DNA of 64,000 nt from Eutreptiella sp. 'Long Island Sound 2002'. Lineage: Eukaryota > Euglenozoa > Euglenophyceae > Eutreptiales > Eutreptiaceae. Below are positions 1 through 11,944 of the stretch, piece after piece. Made by a program: the position numbers and the translations under genes. Where the stretch lies: positions 2,507,238 through 2,571,237 of the forward strand of contig OZ038390.1 of assembly GCA_964036045.1 (NCBI GenBank). Direction: 5' to 3'. The notes under the pieces are model-generated. The model made no database searches. It worked only from the letters and a program-made list of their open reading frames with translations, and was not told the origin of the DNA. How positions within the stretch are numbered: position 1 is the first letter of the stretch; each line of letters starts with the position of its first letter.

Positions 1-313
1 TAAAACCTCCGTTCTGATGTTTAGTACCTAATTAAGTACCGCATTAATGAGGTCCCAAAAAAATACGGTCCGAACGGGAAGTGTTCGTTGGACACGGTGT
101 TCGTTGGACACGGGGGGGGGGGGGGGGGGCTACACAAGAGAGACAATGAAACATCATAGAGAAGAGCATAAAGCATGACAGAAAGTGACATCCCAAATTT
201 CTGGAGTCTCGACTATGGGGACTTTGGTTGACAAAAATGTTCGGTAACTTAATCAAAGAAAAGGAGGGGCCATGAGCTACGGATACAAGACTCACATACA
301 CCCCCGGGACACA
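1..313. other. Non-coding left edge with a homopolymer
   Basis: I see no gene here. A 15-bp phrase (GTTCGTTGGACACGG) occurs twice in tandem around 80-112 and runs into an 18-base G homopolymer at 112-129. Exact homopolymer length is a likely assembly uncertainty. Confidence 0.6.
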
Positions 314-397
314 GGCATATGGTCATCGTCACAACTCTCAGTTCATTGTTTGACCTGCTGCACTGCAGCACATCTAAAATGAGGCCGACTGTTTCTT
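314..397 (+). repeat. 84-bp direct repeat, left copy
   Basis: This segment is nearly identical to 2937-3020 (shared phrase GGCATATGGTCATCGTCAC, ending in GAGGCCGACTGTTTCTT). The two copies bracket the decayed LINE body in the same orientation. They are too long for an ordinary target-site duplication, so a pre-existing repeat or a local duplication is more likely. Confidence 0.85.
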
Positions 398-1144
398 GGG
401 GGGATCAATGGTCGGTAGTGATTGACTGAATGTTCCCGCCATAGACACTTTCAGCCGTTAGTCCGATCAGTGCAACGAGATTCAGCAATGTGTCCCCTTC
501 TTGGTTGGGGTGCTCCACTAAAGTACGTACACTCAAACATGTACATGTTGCTGCGGCCGCGCTGTGGTGCTTGAATTGCCCGTGAATCCACAAAGTCAGA
601 ACATATACCGAGAGACCATGTGATCTGAGGCCGCGCCGGGAAACCCAGCTTCATTGTACTACTTGCAAACTGACTGGGCTGCATAGCATGGCACTCATTC
701 GGCCTGTCCCCTTCAGTTGCTGTTTAGTTTCAAACAGAGCAGGGAGAAACATACAAAAGGAGGTGAGGAGGGTGTGAGGGTGGTAAACTGGCGTAGAAAC
801 CACAGCGCCAGCGGATACAATGCAGTTAGTCACGACTGCCTTCTGTGGAGCACGTGCGAGAGCTGAGCTGGCTTGCACTGTCAGAGTTCTCTGCACTCCA
901 CGAACCAGTGTCACAGTGACTGATGTCAGATGTTGTCGAGAGAGCATCTGCCATGAGCGTTAGGTTGAGTGTAGTGAGGACCGCCTGTCCTTCAATGGAG
1001 TGAATGAGCGGAGGTGATGCCTGTGCGCAAAAATTAAGACGCTTTACCGGAAGCGGAGACCTGTCTAGTGTGAGTAGCTTAGACTTTTTTGGGGCGCGCG
1101 GTGTGCCAGCCACAGAGAGCAGCAGCGATGGGGTGCGTGGGTGA
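398..1144. other. Presumed 3' tail region of the LINE remnant
   Basis: No recognised protein domain. Position downstream (minus strand) of the RNase H and the bordering direct repeat at 314-397 suggest 3' UTR or flanking sequence of the LINE remnant. No clear poly(A) end is visible. Confidence 0.4.
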
Positions 1145-2930
1145 AGGAACCGCGGGTGCAGTTGGCTGCCCTGGTCAGCCAGGCGGTCCGCCTCATTGTT
1201 ACCTTCGACGGTTACGTGAGAGAAGGTACTTTGACCCAATGAAAAGTGCGTGGATTCTCATCTAGTGCTGCCAGGAGTTGTTCCCACAGGGGGACGTTGG
1301 AGACTTGGCCATACGACCCTATCCACCCACGCAAGTGCCAGCGGCGCGCCGCGCCGGTCGCCCCCAGGACCACGTACTGTGAGTCCGTGCAGATCGCACT
1401 GTCCCCTGTGCTAAATATGCGAAGTGCTCTGATGACCGCCAGCAGCTCTGCCGAGTTGTTTGTCTGCCTGTAGCCATCCGGCACAAAGGCCGCGATGCTC
1501 ACTTACTTTTCACAAAATATGCCATATCCTGCCAGACGACCTGCGTGGCCCTCCACAGCTGAGGAGCCGTCTGTGTAAACAAGGGGGATAGCACTGTCCG
1601 AAAGGTCCTGCAACACCTCTTGTAGCTCCTCCGCCTTCTGCAGTTTGCGGAGTTTCCGCGCAGTGTTACGTGCTTGCCGCTTTGACAGGGGGGGTGTCGG
1701 TGGAGTATTGGTGAAAGGGTTGGGGGGAGGGGAAGGTTTGGGTGCTGTGGTTGGAGGGGGGGGGTCGCGGCTGTGAGGACCGCTGAAGGAAATCCAGAAA
1801 CCACGCTAGGACTGTCTCGGGAATGGGAAGGTAGCGGGGGCAGGAGGCCCAGGAATTCAACGTGTGAAACCACTTGGCACACAAAGATTCCCATGCAATC
1901 CGAAGAAACGAGTTGTGCTTTTTGGCACAACAGAGCGACCAATTTGTGATGATGGCAGACCAGCCGATCAGGCCAGCTGGTGTTTCCAAAGAGGCGGGCT
2001 TATCGTCCTGCAGCAAATGTACAACGTCAAATGGATGCAGCCCAGTGGACCGGAAGGCCGTATTGACGACCTCAAAAGCTCCTACAAGGAACCGGCAGTG
2101 AAACAGTGCATGTGAGATTGATTCTAATTCGTTGTCTATAGGACACCACACCTCAAAAGGCTTCCAGTCCTGTTGGCGCTGACCCACCGGCAGCTTGGCC
2201 CATAGGGCCCTGTGGATGAAATCTTTGTGTGAAGGTGGGAGTTGCATCGATGAAAGGCCTGCCACACCGCATCAGGCTGACGGGGTGTGAGCGAGTGGGG
2301 TAGTGAGAGCATATCTACCACTGGTGAGCGGGTCCAGCGAGACCAGAAGGAAAGGTCTGGCAGTGGGAGTGGGCCGTGGCACGTAGGAGCGGGTGGTGGT
2401 GGGGGGTGGTTGGTTGCTAAACGGCGCCTGTAAATGGGTTCCCACGTGGGGGCTAGCTGCGAAAACAGTGTGTCGTCCTCTAGCAACTGGCCCACTGTGA
2501 GTACCCCCAAACGGATGAGTCGCGCGGAGAAAAATAGGAGAGGCGTTGATCATTCAGGAAAAGGGTTGAGTGCCACAGTGGAGTGTCGTAGGAAAGCAGG
2601 GCTGGTTCTTCAAAGCAAATGTTTTTTTTAACCAGGGAGAAAGCCCGCGCGCACCAGCCCAGATACGGCATATTATTTTTGATGGCGTTGGATCCTATTT
2701 GAAAGAAAGGCAATGAGCCGGCGAAACCAAAATGCCCAGATTTTGGGCAAATGGCTGAAAGGAGCTATGCAGGACCTTAGGTACACTCAAAGGGTCTTTC
2801 ACGTAGGCCACAAAAGCAGAGGCGTGCTGCCAATAGAGAAAGAGAGTCTCTGGCGGCGCCAGGCTGTGCCCTCCCCGACTAGGGGGGTGGGACGAAATGT
2901 TCAAGGTGACTGCCCAGGAGGGCAGGAGGG
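1145..2930 (-). pseudogene. Decayed LINE 3' part: post-RT region, zf-RVT-like domain and RNase H
   Basis: Read on the minus strand, the region carries the end of a non-LTR retrotransposon ORF2. From 2930 to 2480 there is the post-RT segment (YVKDPLSVPKVL, PLWHSTLFLN). Around 2260-2050 lies a zf-RVT-like block (WCPIDNELESISHALFHC). The RNase H begins with LVYTDGS near 1580, followed by NNSAELLAVIRALR, TDSQYV and HVTVEGNNEADRLAD, so the catalytic D-E-D-D/H pattern is recognisable. It is dead: an in-frame TAA lies near 1498, a one-base frameshift separates the HW.KV strand from the HVTVEGNNEAD motif near 1215-1235, and further shifts lie between 2136 and 2700. The RT catalytic core itself is not in the window. 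RNase H placed after zf-RVT points to an RNase-H-bearing LINE clade, but I cannot name the clade. Confidence 0.8.
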
Positions 2931-2936
2931 CAGGAG

Positions 2937-3020
2937 GGCATATGGTCATCGTCACCACTCTCAGTTCATTGTTTGACCTGCTGTACTGCAGCACACCTCA
3001 AATGAGGCCGACTGTTTCTT
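2937..3020 (+). repeat. 84-bp direct repeat, right copy
   Basis: Partner of 314-397. It is directly followed by a T/C-rich tract (3016-3040). The first residues of the minus-strand ORF that starts near 2994 are encoded by this repeat, not by the LINE. Confidence 0.85.
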
Positions 3021-3240
3021 TTTTCTTTTCTTTTTTTTGTCTCTCAGGCTCAACAAGGTTCAACAACAGGCTCTTGGCCCGCTTTGCGTAAGAGCATACA
3101 CCCCCCCAAAAGAAAAGTGGGAGGGGGGGGGGGGGGTAGCTCTTGAGCTGGGCCACAGATTGGAAGGCGGGATGTAGACACTTTGTGAACAGTGCATCTG
3201 GCCCCGTCAGATTGGGTGGAGTTTCAGGTTTGGGCCAACC
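3021..3240. other. Non-coding, purine/pyrimidine runs
   Basis: No gene seen. Contains a T-rich tract (3016-3040) and a G run around 3121-3136. Confidence 0.5.
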
Positions 3241-3454
3241 GCTCGTGCTCAGCAAGCGCTTCAGTATGGTCCTTCGCAGTGGTGCGGGGCAGGTGGGGCT
3301 TTCCTGGGGGAGCAGCATTTGCGAACGTACGTAGTGTGAGGAGGCAAAAATGGTTGAGAGCTGTTGTTTAATCAGTATCTGGGTATGGGTTTGCATAGCG
3401 CACGGCTTTGGCCCGGTTTTCCAAGGAAAGGGATTGGGTCAGCAGCTTCCTTAT
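3241..3454 (+). repeat. Dispersed repeat S, copy 1
   Basis: About 214 bp, closely matching 9677-9893 (shared GCTCAGCAAGCGCTTCAGTA at the start, GGATTGGGTCAGCAGCTTCC near the end). A strongly diverged third version lies at about 5458-5600 and a short tail version at about 10029-10075. It is non-coding and forms part of a larger diverged duplication of 3.2-6.7 kb against 9.7-11.1 kb. Confidence 0.85.
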
Positions 3455-3535
3455 CTGGCACATGGCCAGTAGGGTAGATGCTTGGCGAAGAGAGGGTTTG
3501 CATAATTCTTCGTTTTTGTTGTCGGGGGGGTTCAG

Positions 3536-3725
3536 CTCTCGGAATCAGGAATCAGAGCGGTCCAGTGCTACGATTGTCCCACAGCTCAGGTGGGTAGCGG
3601 CCATGACGTAGGTACGGCACGCTAAATCTGAAAACGTCAAATGCAGCGGGAACTGCCACGCCTGTAGGCAGCCCAAAGTGCTACTGGAGCACGTAGAAGA
3701 CTAAAGGCTGAGAAGAATCAGCGAA
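3536..3725 (+). repeat. Diverged copy of interspersed repeat P
   Basis: Shares the series TCAGAGCKGTCCARTGCTAC, then ACTGCCACGCC and a final GAAGGCTGA/ACAGCGGTGT-like end with 5816-6010, 11150-11345 and 43905-44105. Short partial versions lie around 4370-4420 and 9970-10035. No coding capacity. Confidence 0.6.
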
Positions 3726-5687
3726 AAAGGTTTTTTTTTTTCGTTCTTGGTTCGGTAGGTCGGCTCGGTAGGTCCAGAGACGGTCGGGAGGTGGGCCCTC
3801 CCTGTAGTACAAACTTTTTTTTTGCTCAGACTCACAAGTTCATCGTAAGTGCTGGGCCAGACGGGCCGGATCAGTAATGACAGTGTAAGTACAACATATG
3901 TTGTCCTGTGCGATACCTGGGCCGCATACCACCCGTGGTGCCGGGACGTATACTTGAAACTCATCTGTAATCTGTCATGCAGTATCAGAAACTGCCACAC
4001 CACTGGGGCAACGAGGAAAGAAAAACAGAAAATGTGAAAAAGTATTCCATGAGAAAAAGAGAGTAGCTTGCCTGGCGTCTCTGGTGGGAGTATGTCCTTT
4101 ATGTAACTCATGTACGTGGGCGTTTGATTGTCCATTGTGCCCTCTGGTCTTCCCTCCCTGTAGTACAAACTTTTGTAAATGCTGGCGTTCTCCATCATTC
4201 TCCATAACTCTACACCAGCAGTGTCGCCTGAGACGGTGTTAGTTGGGGGGCCCAGTGCCTTCAATGGAAGGCCGAGAGATGTCAGACTTCTCTGGAATCT
4301 TTTTTTTTTGCTGCAGACTAAGAAGAGCTGGCGTAGCCTGCTCTGCTCTGAGTACTCGAGATGACCTCTCGGAATCAACGTTCAGAGCGGTCCAATGACC
4401 ACACAGTGGGTGTGGTAACGGACGGATGTCAGACTTCTCTGGAATTTGATGCATGATAGTGCGGTGTATGCCACGCCAGGTCGTAGGTACAGTTGTGGGT
4501 CGTACCCTAGCTGGCCGGCCTATCCTCTCCCCTGGTGTTACCAGTCCCCCTGCTCCCTACCTCCCATGTGCTGTCCAGTGCTCCGCATGTTTATGAGGTC
4601 GCCCATCAAAAAGGAGCGCCGCCTTGACAGCATTCTGTTTTTGTGCAAACACCCTTCCGTTGGGCTTGCACCTAGGCGGTGGGGAAGTGAGCACTCTGTC
4701 AACAACCAGTCGATGAATCGATGTTTGTTGGTGCGGCCCTCTGGATTTTCCGACCTCAGAGGAGGTTTGTGTGACTCTAAACAAAACACATTGTGCGAAA
4801 TGTGACTCATCTACAAGGCCTTAACACTGCATGCCTGTCGATTGTCTTTCCTCCCCTTTATTGACTGGTACCAACTTGAAGTCAGAGAACCAAAGTGCAT
4901 CTGCAGAGAATGCATAGCGCACACTTCCAAGAGTAAGATTGGGTGGCCTTAATACCTTTTTTTTTCGCAACAGGCCTGCGCTGAGTAGCGATAAGGCTCT
5001 CGGGTTCACAACCCGGTCTCTGCATCAGTGCTGCAGGGCGCAGTACAGTCACTCGATATATTGTGTGTCCCAAAGGGCAAACCTGAGTCTGTGCCTGCAG
5101 AGTATACCAATGCATGGTAGTGCAGCGGGTACTGCCACGCCGAAGCGACCCAAATGAGTTCAATCAATAAGATTGGGGAATCTTAATGCAAACTCGACTT
5201 TCGTTGTGTGCGATTCAAACCAAACTGGCATGATCTGGGGTGAAAGTGCCGAGGAACAACCTGGGAATTAAGTGTATTCCATATCTGACCACATCTCTTT
5301 CCTAAACTGTGAGTGTGTTGAGGATGGGACTCCGGCGTTTCATCCCTGCTTTAGGAGTGCACCATCAAGTACGGCATATGTTGTCACGCCAAAAGGCATG
5401 CAAAAAAAAGGAACATGAGAAAATCGGGGATTCTAAACAAAAATCAGGATGTCTTGTGGCGCTTCAGACTGGTCCTTTGCAGTGATGCGCGGAGGTGGTG
5501 CTTTGCTGGGGGTGGAGCATTTGCGAATGTGTGTAGGGTGAGGCAAAGATGGTTGAGAGCTGATGTTTATTGAGTAGTTGAGTATGGGTTCACATCGCGT
5601 AGGGGTGTGCATGAACCCGAGAGAGCTTGACTTAGGACGGTGTGTACCAGCAAACTTCTCACGGCTGTGTTGGGCTGAGATATGCGG
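3726..5687. other. Non-coding repeat-rich spacer
   Basis: About 2 kb without a recognisable gene. It has short repeated phrases shared with 10.1-10.3 kb (for example TGATGCATGAYAGTGCGGKG near 4450 and 10280) and the duplicated phrase CTTCCCTCCCTGTAGTACAAAC. Long ORFs here overlap on both strands and show no domain motifs. Confidence 0.5.
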
Positions 5688-6665
5688 AGCCGCACTGAGC
5701 CAAACCAGAGTCCGATGGATTTTGATGGTCAAGTGGTTCGACACGGCAGGTGTCTGGCAAAGAATTCCTGGACTTTTTTGGGGGGTTCCAGGCCATGGCA
5801 AGCTGACGAAGCCCTCTCAGAATCGAGGATCAGAGCTGTCCAATGCTACAACTGTCCAACAAGGCAATGGGGTAGTGGACATAACACGCAGTAAAGATGG
5901 GCTAGATCTGATGCCAGCAAATGCAGCGGCAACTGCCACGCCCGCCCGTGGGCATCCCGGTGTGCTACCGGGGCACAACAAACGCTGATGGCCGACAAAA
6001 ACAGCGGTGTGCCATGCCCCGAGAAAACAATGCCTAAAAAGAAACCAATACTGAAGTGGTCAAGTGGTTCGACAAAAGAGGAAGGCATGGGCGTCTCGCT
6101 ACGAACTGCCGTCACAGACAGCAATACATGGTACCGTACACGTTCTCGCAATGCCGCATGCAATGGGTGAGGTAACGCACCAATCCAAATCCTGAGTGAC
6201 CTGTAGTCGGGGGACGTGCACGAGGTTATCGTGTGGAGGTGAAGGCACGCCTTTGCCCGTTGCATCCACGCCACTGCACACAACACACGGTACCATGAGA
6301 CCAAGGCAGGGCATAAACGTCAAAAGGTTGGGATGCCCTCCATGCGCGGCACACCAAAGAGTGTGTGAGCAAAGTTCGAATGATTGCAAGCAAATGCAGT
6401 CCTGGTGGGTGTCTTCTTTTGTTTTTGCTTTCAGTAGACATAGTCCGGAAGCTGCGAGGGTGAGCTCAGAATCATATCAGCGCAGAATCACACAGTATCT
6501 GTCAAGCAGCACTTCTGGGGGGTGCCTTGCTGGTCTGGCCTACAAATCCTCAGCCAGGTGCTCGGGCATCACTCGGTACGCACTGGCAAACAGTCAACTC
6601 AGGAGCAGGGGTGCAATGCTGTGTTGATAGACAAGCCAGGGTCTTGTCTCCTCCAGTCCATGTGA
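5688..6665 (+). repeat. Segmental duplicate, copy with P insertion
   Basis: Matches 10335-11055 in the same orientation: 5688-5743 pairs with 10335-10391 and 6057-6577 with 10374-10892. The difference is a 313-bp insertion at 5744-6056 in this copy. After about 6575 the other copy carries about 95 extra bases before homology resumes through 6665. No gene is recognisable in either copy. Confidence 0.85.
5744..6056 (+). mobile_element. 313-bp SINE-like insertion P with an 18-bp target duplication
   Basis: The insertion is flanked by identical 18-bp direct repeats at 5726-5743 and 6057-6074 (TGGTCAAGTGGTTCGACA). The paralogous segment at 10374-10391 holds a single, one-mismatch copy of this site with no insert. 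A second near-identical P copy sits at about 11073-11398 in a different context. There is no ORF worth calling. The end is A-rich (CCTAAAAAGAAACC) but has no long poly(A). Length and duplication size suggest LINE-mediated retroposition. Confidence 0.75.
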
Positions 6666-8301
6666 ACAATCAGACTGCGGCATCCTGGCCTGATACGTAC
6701 ACCGGAGGCACTGCTGTTCTAGGCTCTTAACGAGACAATAGTCATGCAGCTGCTCCACAGATGATCACCTGGTGTGATGTACACTGGCGGTTGAGCCTTA
6801 TCTGGAACACGGGGTGTCCAGACACTGTCACCAACCCCGGGACTGGCGCTGGATGGGCGGTGATTGATGTTGCTGCCCAAGGGGAGGAAAATTCCGCAGG
6901 TACATTTGAAACGGGCACCCCCCCCCCCCGGCCCTGAAAACAGAGTGTGCGAGTACCAAAATACCACAACAGCGTCTTTGTAGCTGAGATCATGCATTGC
7001 ACAGCAGCCCCCAACCACTGGATTGTGTACAGCACTGCACTCAGCACAACCATTTGAAGTAGCACAGGGAACGCTGTTTTTGGCATAGACATCGAGTCCA
7101 CAGCAGTGTTCAACAGTAAGGGTCACGGAAGTAGCAGAGACTGTCGCACTTGAGTACGGACATGCTACCCTGCCCCCATCCCCATGTGCAACGAACCGCT
7201 ATTTGCACCGTTTTTGCTTGTGCCCCCCAACGAACACACACATTCGCCTGTCCACCCTTCAAATGCAGCACATAGGCACTATGCTCTGCCCATGAACACG
7301 AATTGGGGCTTGGTGGTGGCTGAAATAGTGGCCATGACTGCGCCTGGCAGCTGGCGCCTCTTGGTCGGGGCCCTACAGTTGCAGCTACATGCAGGCCTGT
7401 CCTGTGCCGAGCACAGCCAGGTACGGGCAGTAGGTGCCAGCCTGGTGGCAGAAGTGCATCAAGCGAAACACAAGCCCATCAGATCACCCTCCGTAGCTAC
7501 GCGTGTTTCGTCCCAAACCTCCCCTGCCTCAACACAGGTCCAGTCAGTGGCACTGCTGAGGCACTCGCAATGCACCAACAACAGCACCTCGTCCAACCAG
7601 CAAACACACAGGAGAACCTCAAATATCAAACCCTCTAAGAAAATCTGGAAAATCGAAAGTGACGGTTCCCTCCCCCACCCCCCCACCCCGGTTACCAGAC
7701 AAGGAGGATGGGGAGTAAAATCATTGGCATGCCTTTAGTGTGACCAGCAGGTGGTCGTTGGACAGTGTTTTGAGGGAAGAAACCGCCGCTTGACCACAGA
7801 AAGAACCCATGCCGAGGGTAAAGGTAAAGGTAAAGTGCTCGGGCGATCTCCGAACTCCAGCGTATCCGTGATCCCTACCTGTCCCAAGGCACAGCACGCT
7901 ACATCATACTACACTCATCAAAACAGCTGCAACTCCGGTACAGTGAATTCGCGGGAAACGTAAAGAGCCACTGTATCATACAGGGCATAGAAGTCCCAGT
8001 GCGGAGCGTGCCCTCGCTCACACGGGCACACGACACAGGCGTTCCTGTACTTCGGTCCTGCTTCTGCCGCCTGGCACCGCAGGACATCACAGTACAGCAC
8101 TTGCAACGTGTACTGGCCGCCCCGCCGCAGTGCTCGAGGTGGCACGCGCACAGATAGATCCGTTACCCAGGGCAGCGTGGCACCAGGCACTACATGCAGG
8201 AGCAGGAGGAGAGACAAAAGGTTGACAGAGATGTGGCGGGCAGTGTTCCATTGAGCATAGGCCAGCTCATCGCTGGAGGTGTCACGTGGCGTGATGCACA
8301 T
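6666..8301. other. No recognisable gene
   Basis: Roughly 1.6 kb in which overlapping ORFs on both strands have no family motifs. It contains a C-run (about 6920-6930) and the small tandem GGTAAA unit near 7818-7833. Confidence 0.45.
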
Positions 8302-9258
8302 CCTGCTTGGCTCGCCGAATGCCCTGGAAGGACACCGTAACGCCGGGACTGCTGTGATGGGTGGTCAGTGGCGTGTAGCACGTCCAGCTTGGCTCGCCGA
8401 ATGCCCAAGATGGACACCGTAACGCCGGGAGTGCTGTGATGGGTGGTCAGTGGCGTGTAGCACGTCCAGCTTGGCTCGCCGAATGCCCAAGATGGACACC
8501 GTAACGCCGGGACTGCTGTGATGGGTGGTCAGTGGCGTGTAGCACGTCCAGCTTGGCTCGCCGAATGCCCAAGATGGACACCGTAACGCCGGGACTGCTG
8601 TGATGGGTGGTCAGTGGCGTGTAGCACGTCCAGCTTGGCTCGCCGAATGCCCAAGATGGACACCGTAACGCCGGGACTGCTGTGATGGGTGGTCAGTGGC
8701 GTGTAGCACGTCCAGCTTGGCTCGCCGAATGCCCAAGATGGACACCGTAACGCCGGGACTGCTGTGATGGGTGGTCAGTGGCGTGTAGCACGTCCAGCTT
8801 GGCTCGCCGAATGCCCAAGATGGACACCGTAACGCCGGGACTGCTGTGATGGGTGGTCAGTGGCGTGTAGCACGTCCAGCTTGGCTCGCCGAATGCCCAA
8901 GATGGACACCGTAACGCCGGGACTGCTGTGATGGGTGGTCAGTGGCGTGTAGCACGTCCAGCTTGGCTCGCCGAATGCCCAAGATGGACACCGTAACGCC
9001 GGGACTGCTGTGATGGGTGGTCAGTGGCGTGTAGCACGTCCAGCTTGGCTCGCCGAATGCCCAAGATGGACACCGTAACGCCGGGACTGCTGTGATGGGT
9101 GGTCAGTGGCGTGTAGCATGTCCAGCTTGGCTCGCCGAATGCCCAAGATGGACACCGTAACGCCGGGACTGCGGTGTTTGGTGACCCGTGTGTTGAAGCT
9201 AGTCCAGCTTGGCTCGCCGAATGCCCGAAGAGGGCACCGTAACGCCGGGACCGCTGTG
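8302..9258 (+). repeat. 82-bp minisatellite, 12 units
   Basis: Units begin at 8302, 8384, 8466, 8548, 8630, 8712, 8794, 8876, 8958, 9040, 9122 and 9204, giving an exact 82-bp period. Each unit begins CCWGCTTGGCTCGCCGAATG and ends near GTAGCACGT. The inner units are almost identical. The first (8302), eleventh (9122) and twelfth (9204) are diverged, the pattern expected of an array homogenised from within. The period is not a multiple of three, so ORFs running through it are not proteins. Confidence 0.95.
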
Positions 9259-9676
9259 AGAAAACACACAGGCAATACACACACCCTGCCCTACCCTCAA
9301 CAGGCACACCCTCAGGTCCCTAAACCTGCCACTTGCCGTGCTCCCTCCCCTGGTGTTCACCCTCACACTGGCGGTGTTTAGCCCCGACCGGCTCGCGGAA
9401 CGCCCTATGAGACGTCCTATCGCCCTCAAGCCCACCTGCACCCTGGTTTCAGCGGTATCGGTATGTTCCAACGTTTGTACACCCCTTCCACCTGGGTACG
9501 CGTGGCTGTTACGCCCATGTCCCTTGGTTTGACACGCCATTCTCAAAGGCGACAGGGCGCTGCCGAGCGGTGTTGGTCCCGCTGACAGTACCCATGCCGA
9601 GGGGCACCGAGCATACTAGAGGATGCAGCGTCGTGTTTGCATCTCATATCACGGGTGCCGTGAAAGGTAAGGAACA
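9259..9676. other. Non-coding spacer between minisatellite and repeat S
   Basis: No gene seen. A weak relic of the 82-bp unit (GGCTCGCGGAACGCCCTATG) is visible at about 9390-9410. Confidence 0.4.
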
Positions 9677-9893
9677 GCTCGCGCTCAGCAAGCGCTTCAG
9701 TATGGTCCTTCGCAGTGGTGCGGGGCAGGTGGGGCTTTCCAGGGGGAGCAGCATTTGCGAACGTACGTAGTGTGAGGAGGCAAAAATGGTTGAGAGCTGT
9801 TGTTTAATCAGTATCTGAGTATATGGGTTTGCATAGCGCACGGCTTTGGCCCGGGTTTCCGAGGAAGGGGATTGGGTCAGCAGCTTCCTTATT
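9677..9893 (+). repeat. Dispersed repeat S, copy 2
   Basis: Second copy of the 3241-3454 repeat, in the same orientation, with a few substitutions and a 2-bp insertion (GAGTATATGGG against GGGTATGGG). Confidence 0.85.
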
Positions 9894-10334
9894 TTTCGCT
9901 TTTTTTGGGGGGGGGGGTTCAAACCAAGATGAGCTGGCGTAGCCCGCTCACTTCACAGTACTCGAGATAACCTCTCGCAATCCCGGTTCAGAGCTGTCCA
10001 GTGCTACGATGATCCCACAATGGCGTGGTAGCGGATTGGGTCTGCAGCTTCCTCATCTGGCACATGGCCAGCAAGGTTTACATAAATCCTCATCGTTTCG
10101 CTCTCGGCCCATTACAGAGGGCCTGAGAGGTGGACCCTCCCGGTAGTGAAAGCCTTTGCGTATGCTGTATGCTTCTCCATAATCATACGGCATCTGTTAG
10201 GGCAGGCATGCCTCCTCACAGAGGGGGAATGTTTGCCCGGCGTGCGCCCGGCGCGCTACCTTAGTACCTTCTCTGGAATCTGATGCATGACAGTGCGGGG
10301 TATGCTGCCACACCAGGGCGTATGTATGTATGTG
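9894..10334. other. Non-coding repeat-rich spacer
   Basis: No gene. Contains a partial P-like segment (about 9970-10035) and a fragment resembling 3431-3475. Confidence 0.45.
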
Positions 10335-11055
10335 GGGCCGCACTGAGCCAAACCAGAGTCCGATGGATTTTGATGGTCCAGTGGTTCGACAAACGAGAAG
10401 GCATGGGCGTCTCGCTACGAACTGCCGTCACAGACAGCAATACATGGTACCGTACACGTTCTCGCAATGCAGCATGCAATGGGTGAGGTAACACACCAAT
10501 CCAAATCCTGAGCGACCTGTAGTCGGGGGACGTGCACGAGGTTATCGTGTGGAGGTGAAGGCACGCCTTTGCCCGTTGCATCCACGCCACTGCACACAAC
10601 ACACGGTACCATGAGACCAAGGCAGGGCATAAACGTCAAAAGGTTGGGATGCCCTCCATGCGCGGCACACCAAAGAGTGTGTGAGCAAAGTTCGAATGAT
10701 TGCAAGCAAATGCAGTCCTGGTGGATGTCTTCTTTTGTTTTTGCTTTCAGTAGACATAGTCCGGAAGCTGCGAGGGTGAGCTCAGAATCATATCAGCGCA
10801 GAATCACACAGTATCTGTCAAGCAGCACTTCTGGGGGGTGCCTTGCTGGTCTGGCCTACAAATCTTCAGCCAGGTGCTCGGGCATCACTCGGCCATGTCT
10901 TCGTTCTCACATCCGACCACCTGCATGCAGCTCAATGCAAAGCGAACGGTTGGCTCACACACCCGACACACAAAAGACAAACAGTCGGCTCAGGAGCAGG
11001 GGTGCAAAACTGTTTCATAGACAAGCCAGGGTCGTGTCTCCTCCAGCCCCTTGCG
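10335..11055 (+). repeat. Segmental duplicate, empty-site copy
   Basis: Partner of 5688-6665. The site where the other copy carries the 313-bp insertion is present once here (10374-10391), so this is the unoccupied allele-like version. Most of the block is about 95% or more identical by eye. Confidence 0.85.
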
Positions 11056-11072
11056 AAGCCCCTTGTCTACAT

Positions 11073-11398
11073 ACACGGCAGGTGTCTGGCAAAGAATTCC
11101 TGGACTTTTTGGGGGGGGTTCCAGGCCATGGCAAGCTGACGAAGCCCTCTCAGAATCGAGGATCAGAGCTGTCCAATGCTACAACTGTCCAACAAGGCAA
11201 TGGGGTAGTGGACATAACACGCAGTAAAGATGGGCTAGATCTGATGCCAGCAAATGCAGCGGCAACTGCCACGCCCGCCCGTGGGCATCCCGGTGTGCTA
11301 CCGGGGCACAACAAACGCTGATGGCCGACAAAAACAGCGGTGTGCCATGCCCCGAGAAAACAATGCCTAAAAAGAAACCAATACTGAACTGGAATTGG
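11073..11398 (+). mobile_element. Second near-full copy of insertion P
   Basis: Matches 5741-6055 throughout, starting at ACACGGCAGGTGTCTGG and ending at CCAATACTGAA. I see no target-site duplication around this copy, so its borders may have been reshuffled. Confidence 0.7.
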
Positions 11399-11944
11399 TC
11401 GGAGTCCACTACGGGTTTGCTAACACTGCCATCACGACTCCGGCTCAGAGGGGGGTGCGTGAGTGCGATGCATGCAGATCCTTTTGGGGGTAATGCATCG
11501 TACAGATTGAGTCCTTAATGGCGAGGTGGCCTGCGACACCCCGTTCTGGTCTGATCATGGTACTGCTGTGTGCTAAGTGCCTGCTTTCCCAGACGGTAAT
11601 CTGAGCTTTGGCCCAGCGTTGATCCAGAGAATGAGACACACCCATCGATGCAGACTGCAGAAGGAGAAGATATCACCAAATTGCAGCTTCCCGCAGTGCC
11701 TTGTTCTGCATTACCAGCCCTTCTACGGAGGCCTTCTACGTCATCGTGCACTGCATTTAGCTGATGTGTTCTGCGTTGTCCTGCTGTCGAAACTCCCGTT
11801 ATTCCTTGACTCTTGACTTTTTTTTCGTGATCCCCGCCCTCTGTCGTACCTTCTGGAAGCCTTCGCCCGGGGCTTCTGCCCCAAGATGAAGGCCTCTGCA
11901 AAGGGGGAGGACCACGCAGCCCTACCATGACAGGACAGCCGCAA
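11399..11944. other. No recognisable gene
   Basis: Unique-looking sequence between insertion P and the GC-rich array. ORFs on both strands lack motifs. Confidence 0.4.

Noticed and set aside
8302-9258. CRISPR-like appearance of the 82-bp array
   Set aside because: The whole 82-bp unit repeats; there are no unique spacers and no cas genes.
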